DNA of 64,000 nt from Sphingomonas sp. PP-F2F-A104-K0414 (GTDB taxonomy: Bacteria; Pseudomonadota; Alphaproteobacteria; Sphingomonadales; Sphingomonadaceae): NCBI RefSeq assembly GCF_004340945.1, contig NZ_SLYD01000002.1:186001-250000 (forward strand), written 5' to 3'. The number at the start of each line of letters is the position of its first letter. Position 1 is the stretch's first letter. Positions 25,164-34,174 of this stretch are shown here, in pieces. The position numbers and the translations under genes are program-made. The notes under the pieces were generated by a model. That model saw only the letters and a program-made list of their open reading frames with translations. It did no database searches and was not told where the DNA came from.

Positions 25164-27692
25164 TTATCGCGAACCGGCGGCCCTTGCATCCGCCTTTTTC
25201 GTGCGCAGCGTGGCGGACGCCGCGGCGGGGTCGTCGGGCCACGGATGCTTGGGGTAGCGCCCGCGCATTTCCTTCGCCACCGCGGTCCAGCTGCCGGCCC
25301 AGAAACCGGGCAGGTCGCGCGTTGTCTGGATCGGCCGGCCGGCGGGGGACGTGAGGCTCAGCACCAGCGGTACGCGCGCCTCGCCAATCGTCGGATGCAC
25401 CGCGAGGCCGAACAGGGCTTGCACGCGGAGTTCCACGCGAGGGCCGCCTTCCGCGGCGTAGTCGATCGCATGGGTGCTGCCGGCGGGGCTCGTGAAGTCG
25501 GGTGGCGCGAAGCGGTTGATCGTCTGCACCCCGTCCCAGCCGAGGAGGTTGCGCAGCGCTTCGGCAAGCGCGCCGGGGGCGATCGCGTCGAGTCGGCGCT
25601 TGCCGGTCAGGAGCGGGGCGAGCCATTCGTCAACGCGGTCAAGCAGGGTCGCTTCGTCGAGCGGCACGCCCGCATAGGCGGCACGGTCGCGCAGGGCTCG
25701 GGCGCTATCGCTCCACGGTAGCAGCGCGAGGCCGTGCCCGCGGACGCCGTCGATGAGCGCGGCTAGGATCGCGTCGGGGTCGGCGCCGCTGTCGGGGCCG
25801 CTCGACAGGCGGATCGCGCCGAGGCGGCGTTCGCGGAGGGCCTGGATGCCGCCGGTTGCTGCGTCGAACGTGACGGTGCGGCGGGATTCGATGCGGTCGG
25901 TGAAGAGGGTTTCGATGGCGGCCTGCTCGATCGCCACCGCGGAGAGAATGCGCGCGCCGGCGGCCGAGCCTTGCGTGTCGGCGACGGCGAGCCATTCGGA
26001 GCGGGCGAGTGGCGAGGTCGGGTCGAGCTTGAACCCGCGGCCGCCGACCGAGGCCCAGGTTTCGCCGGACGCATCGCGGCGGCGTGCCACGCGATCGGGA
26101 AAGCCGAGCGCAACGCAAACTTCTGCCCCCCCTCCCGCAAGCGGGAGGGGGTTGGGGGGTGGGCGCCCGGCCTCGAAGTCGCGCGACGCGGATGGCGCGA
26201 GCCCACCCCCCAGCCCCCTCCCGCTTGCGGGAGGGGGGGCAAGCTTCGCCCAGCGATCGGCCATCGCTCTTGCCGCCTGCGCCTTCGTACCACGTTCGGT
26301 TTTCCAGCGGCGGAGGCGGGTTTCAAGATCGACATCCTGTCCGCCGATGCCGCGTTCGCCTAGCAGCACCGCGATTTGCGCCGCTACATTTGCCAACCCC
26401 CGCTCCCCCGTTCGAAGGAGCATGTGCGCTAGTCTCGGCGGCACCGGCAGCTTCGCGATCGCTCGGCCATGCAAGGTCGGGCGGCCGTCTTCGATCGCCT
26501 CCAGCGTCGTCAGTCGCGCCACCGCCTCGTCGATAGCCGCGGCGGGGGGCGGGTCGATCCATCTGAGGTCTCGCGGATCGCCGACACCCCATAATGCGCA
26601 CGCCAGCACCAGCGCGGACAGGTCCGCCTCCAGAATTTCTGGCGGGTCGTAGCGCGGAAGGCCGGCGGTGGCCGCTTCCTCCCACAAGCGATACGCTATC
26701 CCCGGCCCGAGGCGAGCGGCGCGGCCGGCGCGTTGCGTGACCGCCGCCTGGCTCGCGCGCTCGGTGACCAAGCGCGTCATGCCGGCGGCGCGGTCGTAGC
26801 GGGGGCGTCTCGCGAGGCCGGAGTCGACGACGATGCGGATGCCGTCGAGAGTCAGGCTGGTCTCGGCGATGCTGGTGGCGAGCACGACTTTGCGCCGACC
26901 ATCCGGCTCGGGGAGGATCGCGGCGCGCTGGGCTGCGGGATCGAGGCTGCCGTGGAGTTCGTGCAGGACGATGTCGTCGGGCAAATTGGCAAGGCGGTCG
27001 GCGGTCCGTTCGATCTCCGCGACGCCGGGGAGGAAGGCGAGCACGCCGCCCTCCGCTTCGCCGAGCGCGCGGCGGATCGCGGACGCGACCGAGTCCTCGA
27101 TGCGCAACTCTGCCTGGCGACCGATGTGGCGGAGGGTCAGGGGATAGCTTCGGCCTTCGCTCTCGATCACGGGCGCGTCGTCCATCAAGGCCGCGAACCG
27201 TGCGCCGTCGAGCGTTGCGGACATCGCGACGATGCGGAGGTCGGGGCGGAAGCCGGCCTGGACGTCGAGCGCCAGTGCCAGGCCGAAATCACCATCGAGG
27301 CTGCGTTCGTGGACTTCGTCGAACAGGACGGCGGACACGCCGGCGAGTTCGGGATCGGCCTGGATCCGCGCGACGAAGATGCCTTCCGTGATCACCGTGA
27401 CGCGGGTGGCGGCGGAGCGCTTGCTGTCCATGCGGGTGGCGTAGCCGAAGGTCTGGCCCACGGGCTCGCCGGCGGTCGACGCCATGCGTTCGGCGGCGGC
27501 GCGGGCGGCTAGGCGACGGGGGGAGAGGAGGAGGATCTCGCCAGTGCACCAGGGTTCGGTAAGGAGCGCGGGGGCGACGGCGGTGGTCTTGCCGGCGCCT
27601 GGGGGGGCGACGAGCACCGCGGAGGTTCGGTCGCGTAGGGTGGCGAGGAGGTCGGGGAGTACGGCTAGGATAGGGAGCGGCGGCGGGGTCAT
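25164..27692 (-). CDS. hrpB: ATP-dependent helicase HrpB with in-frame palindrome insert
   Basis: An 842-residue DEAH-box helicase. Motifs: Walker A APPGAGKTT near residue 30, DEVHERS (motif II), MSATLDG (III), ATSIAETSLTLDGI (V) and VTQRAGRAARLGPG (VI), then the HA2 and HrpB C-terminal domains. HrpB's cellular role is poorly defined. A segment near the middle (PPASGRGLGGG ... NPLPLAGGG, about 40 residues) is encoded by a family F palindrome and interrupts a region between HA2 and the HrpB C-terminal domain. No clear ribosome site is visible for the ATG at 27692. It is co-oriented with the NDUFS4-like gene. Confidence 0.93.
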   Translation of the reverse strand: MTPPPLPILAVLPDLLATLRDRTSAVLVAPPGAGKTTAVAPALLTEPWCTGEILLLSPRRLAARAAAERMASTAGEPVGQTFGYATRMDSKRSAATRVTVITEGIFVARIQADPELAGVSAVLFDEVHERSLDGDFGLALALDVQAGFRPDLRIVAMSATLDGARFAALMDDAPVIESEGRSYPLTLRHIGRQAELRIEDSVASAIRRALGEAEGGVLAFLPGVAEIERTADRLANLPDDIVLHELHGSLDPAAQRAAILPEPDGRRKVVLATSIAETSLTLDGIRIVVDSGLARRPRYDRAAGMTRLVTERASQAAVTQRAGRAARLGPGIAYRLWEEAATAGLPRYDPPEILEADLSALVLACALWGVGDPRDLRWIDPPPAAAIDEAVARLTTLEAIEDGRPTLHGRAIAKLPVPPRLAHMLLRTGERGLANVAAQIAVLLGERGIGGQDVDLETRLRRWKTERGTKAQAARAMADRWAKLAPPPASGRGLGGGLAPSASRDFEAGRPPPNPLPLAGGGAEVCVALGFPDRVARRRDASGETWASVGGRGFKLDPTSPLARSEWLAVADTQGSAAGARILSAVAIEQAAIETLFTDRIESRRTVTFDAATGGIQALRERRLGAIRLSSGPDSGADPDAILAALIDGVRGHGLALLPWSDSARALRDRAAYAGVPLDEATLLDRVDEWLAPLLTGKRRLDAIAPGALAEALRNLLGWDGVQTINRFAPPDFTSPAGSTHAIDYAAEGGPRVELRVQALFGLAVHPTIGEARVPLVLSLTSPAGRPIQTTRDLPGFWAGSWTAVAKEMRGRYPKHPWPDDPAAASATLRTKKADARAAGSR
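26124..26243. repeat. Family F paired palindrome inside hrpB (copy 3)
   Basis: CCCCCCTCCCGC-AA-GCGGGAGGGGG then GTTGGGGGGTGGGCGC, and the inverted arm CCCCTCCCGC-TT-GCGGGAGGGG, 120 bases end to end and in frame with hrpB on the minus strand. Confidence 0.92.
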
Positions 27693-27780
27693 GCACAGCC
27701 TGCTGCCACAGTGACGGGGTTGGCGACAGGTTTTGTCGATGCGCGGGCATGTCGTTCGGGGGTGAGCGCCAGAACTTTGC

Positions 27781-27905
27781 GATCCTCCCCCGCCAGGGGA
27801 GGTGGCTGGCGCTTGCCAGACGGAGGGGGCGGTAAGCGACGACCTCGGCCCCCTGTCCTCCCCTCCGTCACCTTCGGTGCCACCTCCCCCTGGCGGGGGA
27901 GGATC
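27781..27905. repeat. Family G paired palindrome (copy 1)
   Basis: GATCCTCCCCCGCCAGGGG and GGTGG at the left, inverted as CCACC ... GGCGGGGGAGGATC at the right, with inner inverted CGGAGGGG/CCCCTCCG. 125 bases. Confidence 0.9.
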
Positions 27906-27975
27906 GTTGCATCGGCGGCAGTCGACAGTTCCCCAGTCATCAACCTATTCCAAAGCTGCACCACCTCGCCAAAAT

Positions 27976-28082
27976 CACCGCCCCGGCGAAGGCCGGGGTC
28001 CAATTGGGAGACGGCGGTGACGACTGCTGCGCTCCATTACGACCACCTTTCCAATTGGGCCCCGGCCTTCGCCGGGGTGGTG
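27976..28082. repeat. Family A paired palindrome (copy 2)
   Basis: CCCCGGC-GAAG-GCCGGGG then TCCAATTGGG; inverted partner ends GCCGGGGTGGTG. The spacer carries TGCGCTCCATTACG, similar to the spacers of copies 3 and 4. Confidence 0.92.
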
Positions 28083-28183
28083 CCCATAGGCGGACGGACG
28101 CGTTGCGAAGGCGGGCGCCCGCCCCTTATCGCACCGAAGGCTGGCAAGCGCGCGCTAACCTGCTAGACGCTCCGCCAGTAATC

Positions 28184-30703
28184 ATGGCGTCCGATCCCTC
28201 CCCCACCTTGACGACGGCGACAGGCCGCACCTCCGACCGGCTGCGTGGTCGGGTCTCGCGCGCGTGGGCGAGTCGGTTGACAAAGGCCGCACTGGTGCTG
28301 GTCGTGCTGGGTCTCGTCGCGATCTTCGCGTTCTGGTTTGCGGTCATGCGCGACCTGCCGTCGGTCGATACGCTGCGCACCTACGAGCCGCCGCTACCTA
28401 CCAATGTCCGCGGGATCGATGGCGCGCCGATCCATTCCTACGCTCGCGAACGCCGCGTCGAGCTCAGCTACGCCGAATATCCGCCGCTGCTGGTCAAGGC
28501 GTTCCTCGCCGCCGAGGACAAGTCGTTCTTCGAGCATCACGGCGTCGATTACCCCGGCCTCGCCGGCGCGGTGTACGACTATGCGACCAAGCTCGGCACC
28601 GGCAAGCGCGCCAAGGGCGGCTCGACGATCACGCAGCAGGTCGCGAAGAACCTTTTGATCGGCAACGCCTATTCGCCGTCGCGCAAATTGCGCGAGGCGG
28701 TGCTGGCGTACAAGATCGAGGATACGCTGACCAAGGAGCAGATCCTCGAGCTGTACCTCAACCAGATCGCGCTCGGGCGTAACGCGTTCGGGGTCGAGGC
28801 GGCGAGCCATGCCTATTTCGACAAGGAGCTTGATCAGCTCGATCTCGCGCAGATGGCGTATCTCGCGATCCTGCCCAAGGGTCCGTCGAACTACGATCCG
28901 GTGCGCAACACCGAGAAGGCCATGACGCGGCGCAACTATGTGCTCAACCGGATGCTCGACAACGGCTTCATCACGCGCGCGCAGCATGACAAGGCGAATG
29001 CCGAGCCGCTCGGCGCGGTGATGCGCCGCACGCCGAAGTTCGAGAGCGTCGGCGGCTATTTCGTCGAGGAAGTCCGCCGCCAGCTGATGGCGAAGTTCGG
29101 CGAGAATGCGAAGGACGGCCCGTACAGCGTGTATTCGGGCGGGCTGTGGGTGCGGACGTCGTTCGATGCGAAGCTGCAGGATCTCGCGCAACAGGCGTTG
29201 CGCGACGGGCTGGTCCGGTTCGACAGCGGGCGCGGCTGGAACGGCCCCATTCGCCATGTCGAGATCGAGGACGACAACTGGCTCCAGCCGTTGCTCAACA
29301 GCAATATCGCGCTCGATTATCGGGACTGGGTCGCGGCGATCGTGACGGGCAAGGACGGCAATGCCTGGAGCCTGGGCTTCCGCACCGGCAAGACCGGCAC
29401 GTTGCCGCGCTATGCGGCGCAGATGCCGGTGCGCGGCAAGGGCGGCAACGCGTTCGGTGCGATCGAGGTGGGCGACATTATCGCAGTGGCGCCGGACGGT
29501 GGCACGTTCTCGTTGCGGGCGATCCCCAAGGTCTCGGGCGCGTTCGTCGTCGAGGAGCCGGCTAGCGGCCGCGTGCTCGCCATGCAGGGCGGCTTCGACG
29601 ACCGGTTGCAGGCGTTCAACCGCGCGACTCAGGCGATGCGCCAGCCCGGCTCAACCATCAAGCCGATCGTCTATTCCGCCGCGCTCGACAACGGCATGAC
29701 GCCCGCGTCGATCATCGTCGACGGGCCGTTCTGCGTCTATCAGGGTGCACGGCTCGGGCAGAAATGCTTCCGCAACTTCGGCAATTCGCGCGGCGCCGGG
29801 CCGCATACGATGCGCTGGGGGATCGAGCAGTCGCGCAACCTGATGACCGTGCGGACCGCCGCGCAGACCGGGATGCCGAAGGTCGTCGCGACCATCAAGA
29901 AGATGGGCGTCGGCGATTACGCGCCCTATCTTTCCTACGCGCTTGGCGCCGGCGAGACGACCGTCGGACGGATGGTCAACGCGTATTCGATCCTTGCCAA
30001 CAACGGCAAGGGCGGCCCGCCGTCGCTGATCGATTTCGTCCAGGATCGCCACGGCAAGGTGATCTGGCCCGAGAACTGGCGGCCGTGCGATCGCTGCAAC
30101 GCGCCCGACTGGGACGGCAAGCCGATGCCGCGGCCGGTCACGCGTCAGCGCCAGGTGCTCGATGCGATGACCGCGTACCAGATGGTCCACATCACCGAAG
30201 GCGTCGTCCAGCGCGGTACCGCGGTCACGTTGCGCGATCTCGACCGGCCGATGTTCGGCAAGACCGGCACGAACAATGGCCCGACCGACGTGTGGTTTGT
30301 CGGGGGCACGCCGCAGTTCGTCGGCGGACTGTATATCGGATTCGACACGCCACGGAATCTCGGTGGTGCGGCGCAGGGCGGCACGCTCGCCGCGCCGATC
30401 TTCAAGCAGTTTGCGGTCAAGGCGTATGAGGACCTGCCCAAGCTGCCGTTCCGCGCGCCTGCCGGGATCCGCATGGTCCGGATCGATCGCGCGAGCGGCC
30501 GGCCGGTCTACGGCGCATGGCCCGACACCAACGATCCGAAGCCCGCGGTGATCTGGGAAGCGTTCAAGCCCGAGAGCGAACCGCGGCGTGCGGCGCGACG
30601 CTCGGATGTCGCCCCCAGTGCTGCTACGACGACGACCGCGGTGAAGAAGGCCGAAGCGCCGCGCGACAGCGATTTCTTGCAAAGACAAGGCGGAATCTAC
30701 TAG
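28184..30703 (+). CDS. mrcA: Penicillin-binding protein 1A (bifunctional)
   Basis: An 839-residue class A PBP making and cross-linking peptidoglycan. One membrane anchor (about 33-55); GT51 glycosyltransferase with catalytic Glu111 in EDKSFFEHHG and KGGSTITQQVAKNL; an OB-like linker domain; transpeptidase with S490-T-I-K, SRN and KTGT motifs. The last 50 residues are disordered. The start at 28184 gives the anchor 30 residues in; an open extension upstream runs through palindrome sequence and is rejected. The ribosome site is weak. Confidence 0.95.
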   Translation: MASDPSPTLTTATGRTSDRLRGRVSRAWASRLTKAALVLVVLGLVAIFAFWFAVMRDLPSVDTLRTYEPPLPTNVRGIDGAPIHSYARERRVELSYAEYPPLLVKAFLAAEDKSFFEHHGVDYPGLAGAVYDYATKLGTGKRAKGGSTITQQVAKNLLIGNAYSPSRKLREAVLAYKIEDTLTKEQILELYLNQIALGRNAFGVEAASHAYFDKELDQLDLAQMAYLAILPKGPSNYDPVRNTEKAMTRRNYVLNRMLDNGFITRAQHDKANAEPLGAVMRRTPKFESVGGYFVEEVRRQLMAKFGENAKDGPYSVYSGGLWVRTSFDAKLQDLAQQALRDGLVRFDSGRGWNGPIRHVEIEDDNWLQPLLNSNIALDYRDWVAAIVTGKDGNAWSLGFRTGKTGTLPRYAAQMPVRGKGGNAFGAIEVGDIIAVAPDGGTFSLRAIPKVSGAFVVEEPASGRVLAMQGGFDDRLQAFNRATQAMRQPGSTIKPIVYSAALDNGMTPASIIVDGPFCVYQGARLGQKCFRNFGNSRGAGPHTMRWGIEQSRNLMTVRTAAQTGMPKVVATIKKMGVGDYAPYLSYALGAGETTVGRMVNAYSILANNGKGGPPSLIDFVQDRHGKVIWPENWRPCDRCNAPDWDGKPMPRPVTRQRQVLDAMTAYQMVHITEGVVQRGTAVTLRDLDRPMFGKTGTNNGPTDVWFVGGTPQFVGGLYIGFDTPRNLGGAAQGGTLAAPIFKQFAVKAYEDLPKLPFRAPAGIRMVRIDRASGRPVYGAWPDTNDPKPAVIWEAFKPESEPRRAARRSDVAPSAATTTTAVKKAEAPRDSDFLQRQGGIY

Positions 30704-30734
30704 CGCGCTTATATAGACGTCATCGCACATCAAT

Positions 30735-30818
30735 CCGTCATCCCAGCGAAAGCTGGGATCTCGTGGTAAGGGAGGACACTCCTCGCCGCAGGAGATGCCA
30801 GCTTTCGCTGGCATGACG
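30735..30818. repeat. Family C paired palindrome (copy 1)
   Basis: CGTCATCCCAGC-GAAA-GCTGGGAT followed by CTC, and inverted arm GCTTTCGCTGGCATGACG. Occupies most of the mrcA-prfB gap. Confidence 0.9.
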
Positions 30819-30835
30819 AAGACCGGAGAATACCC

Positions 30836-31963
30836 ATGCGCGCCGAAGCGCAGGCTCACGTAGACACCATCAACGACGCGCTGGCGCTGCTGCGCCGCTT
30901 CCTCGACTGGGACCGCGCGCTGCGTCGTCTCGACGAGCTGAACGCGCGCGTCGAGGATCAGGCGCTCTGGTCCGATCCCAAGGCTGCGCAGGAGGTGATG
31001 CGCGAGCGTCGTCGTCTCGACGAGGCGATCAGCGCGACGCGCGCGATCCAGAGTGAACTGTCGGACACCGCCGAACTGATCGAGATGGCCGAGGCCGAGG
31101 GCGATACCGAGATGGAGGCGGACGGCGTTGCGTCGCTTGCCGAACTCGCCGCGCGTGCCGACAAGGACAAGATCAAGGCGCTGCTGGCCGGCGAGGCCGA
31201 CGCCAACGACACCTATATCGAGGTCAACGCGGGCGCCGGCGGGACCGAGAGCCAGGACTGGGCGGGCATGCTCAGCCGAATGTATTCGCGCTGGGGCGAG
31301 CGCCACGGCCTGAAGGTCGAACTGGTCGACCAGCATTCGGGCGAGCAGGCGGGGATCAAGTCCGCGACGCTGCTGCTGAAAGGCGAGAACGCGTACGGCT
31401 ATGCCAAGACCGAGAGCGGTGTGCACCGCCTCGTGCGGATCAGCCCGTACGACTCGGCGGCGCGACGGCATACGTCGTTCGCCAGTGTCTGGGTGTATCC
31501 GGTCGTCGACGACAATATCGAGGTCGAGTATAACGAGAGCGATCTGCGCATCGACACGTACCGCGCGTCGGGCGCGGGTGGTCAGCACATCAACACGACC
31601 GATTCGGCGGTGCGTATCACGCACATTCCGACGGGGATCGTCGTGCAGTGCCAGAACCAGCGCTCGCAGCACAAGAACAAGGCCGAGGCGTATAACCAGC
31701 TCCGCGCGCGTCTGTACGAGCGTGAACTGGCGATCCGCGAGACTGCGGCGAACGCCGAGAACGCCGGCAAGACCGACATCGGCTGGGGCCACCAGATCCG
31801 TTCGTACGTGCTCCAGCCATACCAGATGGTGAAGGACCTGCGCACCGGCGTCGTCTCGACCAGTCCGTCGGACGTGCTCGACGGCGACCTCGAAATGTTC
31901 ATGGCGGCGGCGCTGTCGCAGCGCGTGACCGGCGAGGCCGTCGAGGTGGAGGACGTCGATTGA
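30836..31963 (+). CDS. prfB: Peptide chain release factor 2
   Basis: A 375-residue RF2 that recognises UAA and UGA. The GGQ motif lies at about 248-250 in GAGGQHINTTDSAV. The codon-recognition segment is ISPYDSAARRHTSF, so the E. coli SPF tripeptide is SPY here. The gene is one continuous frame: no UGA-dependent programmed frameshift near codon 26. The start at 30836 follows GGAGAATACCC. Its stop overlaps the TTG start of the next gene. Confidence 0.95.
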   Translation: MRAEAQAHVDTINDALALLRRFLDWDRALRRLDELNARVEDQALWSDPKAAQEVMRERRRLDEAISATRAIQSELSDTAELIEMAEAEGDTEMEADGVASLAELAARADKDKIKALLAGEADANDTYIEVNAGAGGTESQDWAGMLSRMYSRWGERHGLKVELVDQHSGEQAGIKSATLLLKGENAYGYAKTESGVHRLVRISPYDSAARRHTSFASVWVYPVVDDNIEVEYNESDLRIDTYRASGAGGQHINTTDSAVRITHIPTGIVVQCQNQRSQHKNKAEAYNQLRARLYERELAIRETAANAENAGKTDIGWGHQIRSYVLQPYQMVKDLRTGVVSTSPSDVLDGDLEMFMAAALSQRVTGEAVEVEDVD

Positions 31964-32682
31964 AGCTGAAGGGTGCCCTTGCCCTGATGGTCCTGCCGAT
32001 GATCGTGCTTGCCGCCTGCGACGGCAGCAAACCGCTGATCAAGCGCGAGCCGAAGGAGCCGGTGTTCCCCGCGGCCGATCGTCCAGTCGCGTCGATCGTG
32101 TCGTCGCGCTGGTCGAACGAAGAGGCGCGCGATCGACTGAACGAAGCTGGCGAGGTGATGAACAAGGCCGAGATCCGCAAGGGCATGACGGTCGCGGATA
32201 TCGGCGCGGGTGAGGGCTATTACACGATCCGCATGGCTGCGCGGGTCGGCAAGGACGGGCGTGTGCTGGCCGAGGACATCGTCGCGAGCGTGCGCGACAC
32301 GCTGGCGGAGCGTGTCGCGCGCGAGGATCTGGCGAACGTCAGCGTGAAGCTGGGCGAAGCGAACGACCCGAAGCTGCCCGAGGCGAGCTTCGACCGGGTG
32401 CTGATGGTGCACATGTATCACGAGATCGAGCAGCCGTACGAGTTCCTGTGGCGGCTGCGGCCTTCGCTGAAGCCCGACGGGCTGGTGGTGGTGGTGGATG
32501 CGAACCGCCCGACGCAGAACCACGGCACGCCACCGGCGTTGCTGAAGTGCGAGTTCGCTGCGGTTGGGTATACGCAGGTCGATATGGACGAGATGCCGTC
32601 GGCGGGCGGGTATCTCGCGACGTTCCGCGCGACCGGGCCGCGGCCGAAGCCGGAGGCGATTCGGGCTTGCAGGTTGGGGTGA
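31960..32682 (+). CDS. Predicted lipoprotein with class I SAM-methyltransferase domain
   Basis: A 240-residue protein starting at TTG that overlaps the prfB stop (TTGA), with GGTGGAGGA seven bases upstream. The N-terminus MKLKGALALMVLPMIVLAAC is a clear lipoprotein signal, Cys20 being the lipidation site. The rest is a Rossmann methyltransferase: motif I VADIGAGEGYYT, acidic residue after strand 2 (LAEDI), motif IV-like FDRVLMVHMYHEI, and LKPDGLVVVVD. SAM is not known in the periplasm, so either the signal is not used, the domain faces inward, or the fold serves another purpose. The target is unknown. Confidence 0.85.
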   Translation: MKLKGALALMVLPMIVLAACDGSKPLIKREPKEPVFPAADRPVASIVSSRWSNEEARDRLNEAGEVMNKAEIRKGMTVADIGAGEGYYTIRMAARVGKDGRVLAEDIVASVRDTLAERVAREDLANVSVKLGEANDPKLPEASFDRVLMVHMYHEIEQPYEFLWRLRPSLKPDGLVVVVDANRPTQNHGTPPALLKCEFAAVGYTQVDMDEMPSAGGYLATFRATGPRPKPEAIRACRLG

Positions 32683-32693
32683 GGAGCCCCGGT

Positions 32694-32816
32694 CAATCCT
32701 CCCCTGCAAGGGGAGGTGTCAGCCCATCGGGCTGATGGAGGGGTATCGCGCTATCGAGAGGGTGTCACCCCTCCGTCTGGCAAGCGCCAGCCACCTCCCC
32801 TTGCAGGGGAAGATTG
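32694..32816. repeat. Family G paired palindrome (copy 2)
   Basis: CAATCCTCCCC-TGCAA-GGGGAGGTG, inverted at the right as CACCTCCCC-TTGCA-GGGGAAGATTG, with inner ATGGAGGGG / CCCCTCCG. Between convergent genes. Confidence 0.9.
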
Positions 32817-32828
32817 ATGTCGAAACGG

Positions 32829-33221
32829 TCAAATCACCCCCATCGTCCTGAGATTCGTCACCTCGTCGCCCGCGATCACCAGATGATCGAGCAACAACAC
32901 CTCCAGCGTCCGCAACCCCGCAGCCAGCGCCCGCGTGAACGCCACGTCCTGCGCACTCGGCGTCGCATCGCCGCTCGGATGGTTATGCGCCATCACGATC
33001 CCGACCGCGCCGAACGCCAACGCATCCGCTGCAACCGTGCGGATCGAGATCGCCACCTGATCCCGCCCCCCGACGACATGCCGCATCCCGAGAAGCCTCC
33101 GATTCGGATCAAGATACGCGACCGCCACCGTCTCGACCGTGGCATGCCCCAACCCTGCGAACAGCGCGCGAGCCGCGGCGAGGTCCGCGATACGAGGAGA
33201 AGGCACGGGCGACGGCGGCAC
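32829..33221 (-). CDS. RadC-like JAB/MPN domain protein, short form
   Basis: A 130-residue protein consisting of the JAB1/MPN-type domain of RadC family proteins ([44 protein letters not shown]). The HxH...S...D metal-binding motif is [14 protein letters not shown] and is intact. The N-terminal helix-hairpin-helix part of full-length RadC (about 220 residues) is absent. Start is GTG at 33221; no earlier in-frame start exists. It is divergent from thyA with an 85-base gap. Despite the name, RadC family function is unknown. Confidence 0.87.
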   Translation of the reverse strand: MPPSPVPSPRIADLAAARALFAGLGHATVETVAVAYLDPNRRLLGMRHVVGGRDQVAISIRTVAADALAFGAVGIVMAHNHPSGDATPSAQDVAFTRALAAGLRTLEVLLLDHLVIAGDEVTNLRTMGVI

Positions 33222-33306
33222 ATACCCGCCTGCCCCGCGACACCGGCGACCGCACGCGCAACTACATCCGCTTGAGCCCCCGCCCCCGCGCCGCTACGCC
33301 CCCAGC

Positions 33307-34101
33307 ATGCGCCAATATCTAGACCTCATGGACCGCGTGCTCTCGACCGGCGTCGAGACGATGGACCGCACCGGCACCGGCACGCTCAGCGTGTTCGGCG
33401 CGCAGATGCGCTTCGATCTCGCGCAGGGCTTCCCCGTGCTCACCACCAAGAAGCTTCACCTCCGCTCGATCATCGTCGAACTCCTGTGGTTCCTGCGCGG
33501 CGACACCAACGTGCGATGGTTGCAGGACCGGAAAGTCGCGATCTGGGACGAATGGGCGGACGAGAGCGGAGATCTCGGCCCGGTCTACGGCAAGCAATGG
33601 CGCGATTGGGCCACTGCAGACGGCCGCCACATCGACCAGATCGCCGAGCTGATCGACCAGATCAAGACGAACCCCGCCTCACGCCGCCAGATCGTCAGCG
33701 CATGGAACCCGGGCGACCTCCACGCGATGGCACTCGCGCCGTGCCACTGCCTGTTCCAGACGCATGTCGCGGGCGGCAAGCTGTCGCTCCAGCTCTACCA
33801 GCGCTCGGGCGACATCTTCCTCGGCGTGCCCTTCAACATCGCCAGCTACGCGCTGCTGACGCACATCCTCGCGCAGCAATGCGAGCTCGAGGTCGGCGAG
33901 TTCATCTGGACCGGCGGCGATTGCCACCTCTATTCGAACCATCTGGAGCAGGCGCAACTGCAACTGACGCGCTCGACGGGGCCTCTCCCCCGCCTCGAAA
34001 TCGTGCGGAAGCCGGACACGATCGACGCGTACGAGTATGAGGATTTCGTCCTCCACGATTACGTCGCGCAGGCTCACATCAAGGCCCCCGTCGCGGTCTG
34101 A
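33307..34101 (+). CDS. thyA: Thymidylate synthase
   Basis: A 264-residue ThyA, same length as E. coli, making dTMP from dUMP with methylenetetrahydrofolate. Catalytic Cys146 in [15 protein letters not shown] near the N-terminus, [11 protein letters not shown] phosphate-binding region, and [18 protein letters not shown] are present, with the C-terminal KAPVAV. folA, encoding the reductase that recycles the dihydrofolate product, lies 780 bases downstream on the same strand. Confidence 0.98.
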   Translation: MRQYLDLMDRVLSTGVETMDRTGTGTLSVFGAQMRFDLAQGFPVLTTKKLHLRSIIVELLWFLRGDTNVRWLQDRKVAIWDEWADESGDLGPVYGKQWRDWATADGRHIDQIAELIDQIKTNPASRRQIVSAWNPGDLHAMALAPCHCLFQTHVAGGKLSLQLYQRSGDIFLGVPFNIASYALLTHILAQQCELEVGEFIWTGGDCHLYSNHLEQAQLQLTRSTGPLPRLEIVRKPDTIDAYEYEDFVLHDYVAQAHIKAPVAV

Positions 34102-34146
34102 ACAGAGAGCGACCCAGCGGCCGCGCCGCGCGACCGAATCGCAATA

Positions 34147-34171
34147 GGAACCCCGGGCAGCGCGCGCGGTT
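34147..34171 (+). promoter_or_regulatory. Candidate EcfG-type general stress promoter
   Basis: GGAAC, 16 bases, GGTT, the same form as the site before the response regulator. It ends four bases before the annotated hemerythrin ATG, so the transcript would be leaderless or start at the second ATG (34181). Confidence 0.4.
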
Positions 34172-34174
34172 CAG

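Larger units (their letters stand above)
27693..28183. other. Divergent intergenic region hrpB / mrcA with two palindromes
   Basis: About 490 bases between divergent genes. It is dominated by a family G element (27781-27905) and a family A element (27976-28082). The remaining roughly 100 bases before mrcA must hold its promoter; I see no convincing -35/-10 pair. Confidence 0.7.

Noticed and set aside
28004..28183. N-terminal extension of mrcA into the upstream palindrome
   Set aside because: The extension translates family A repeat sequence, and the mature PBP1A layout starts properly at 28184.
30836..30920. Programmed +1 frameshift in prfB
   Set aside because: The frame is continuous from the start codon; no in-frame UGA near codon 26.
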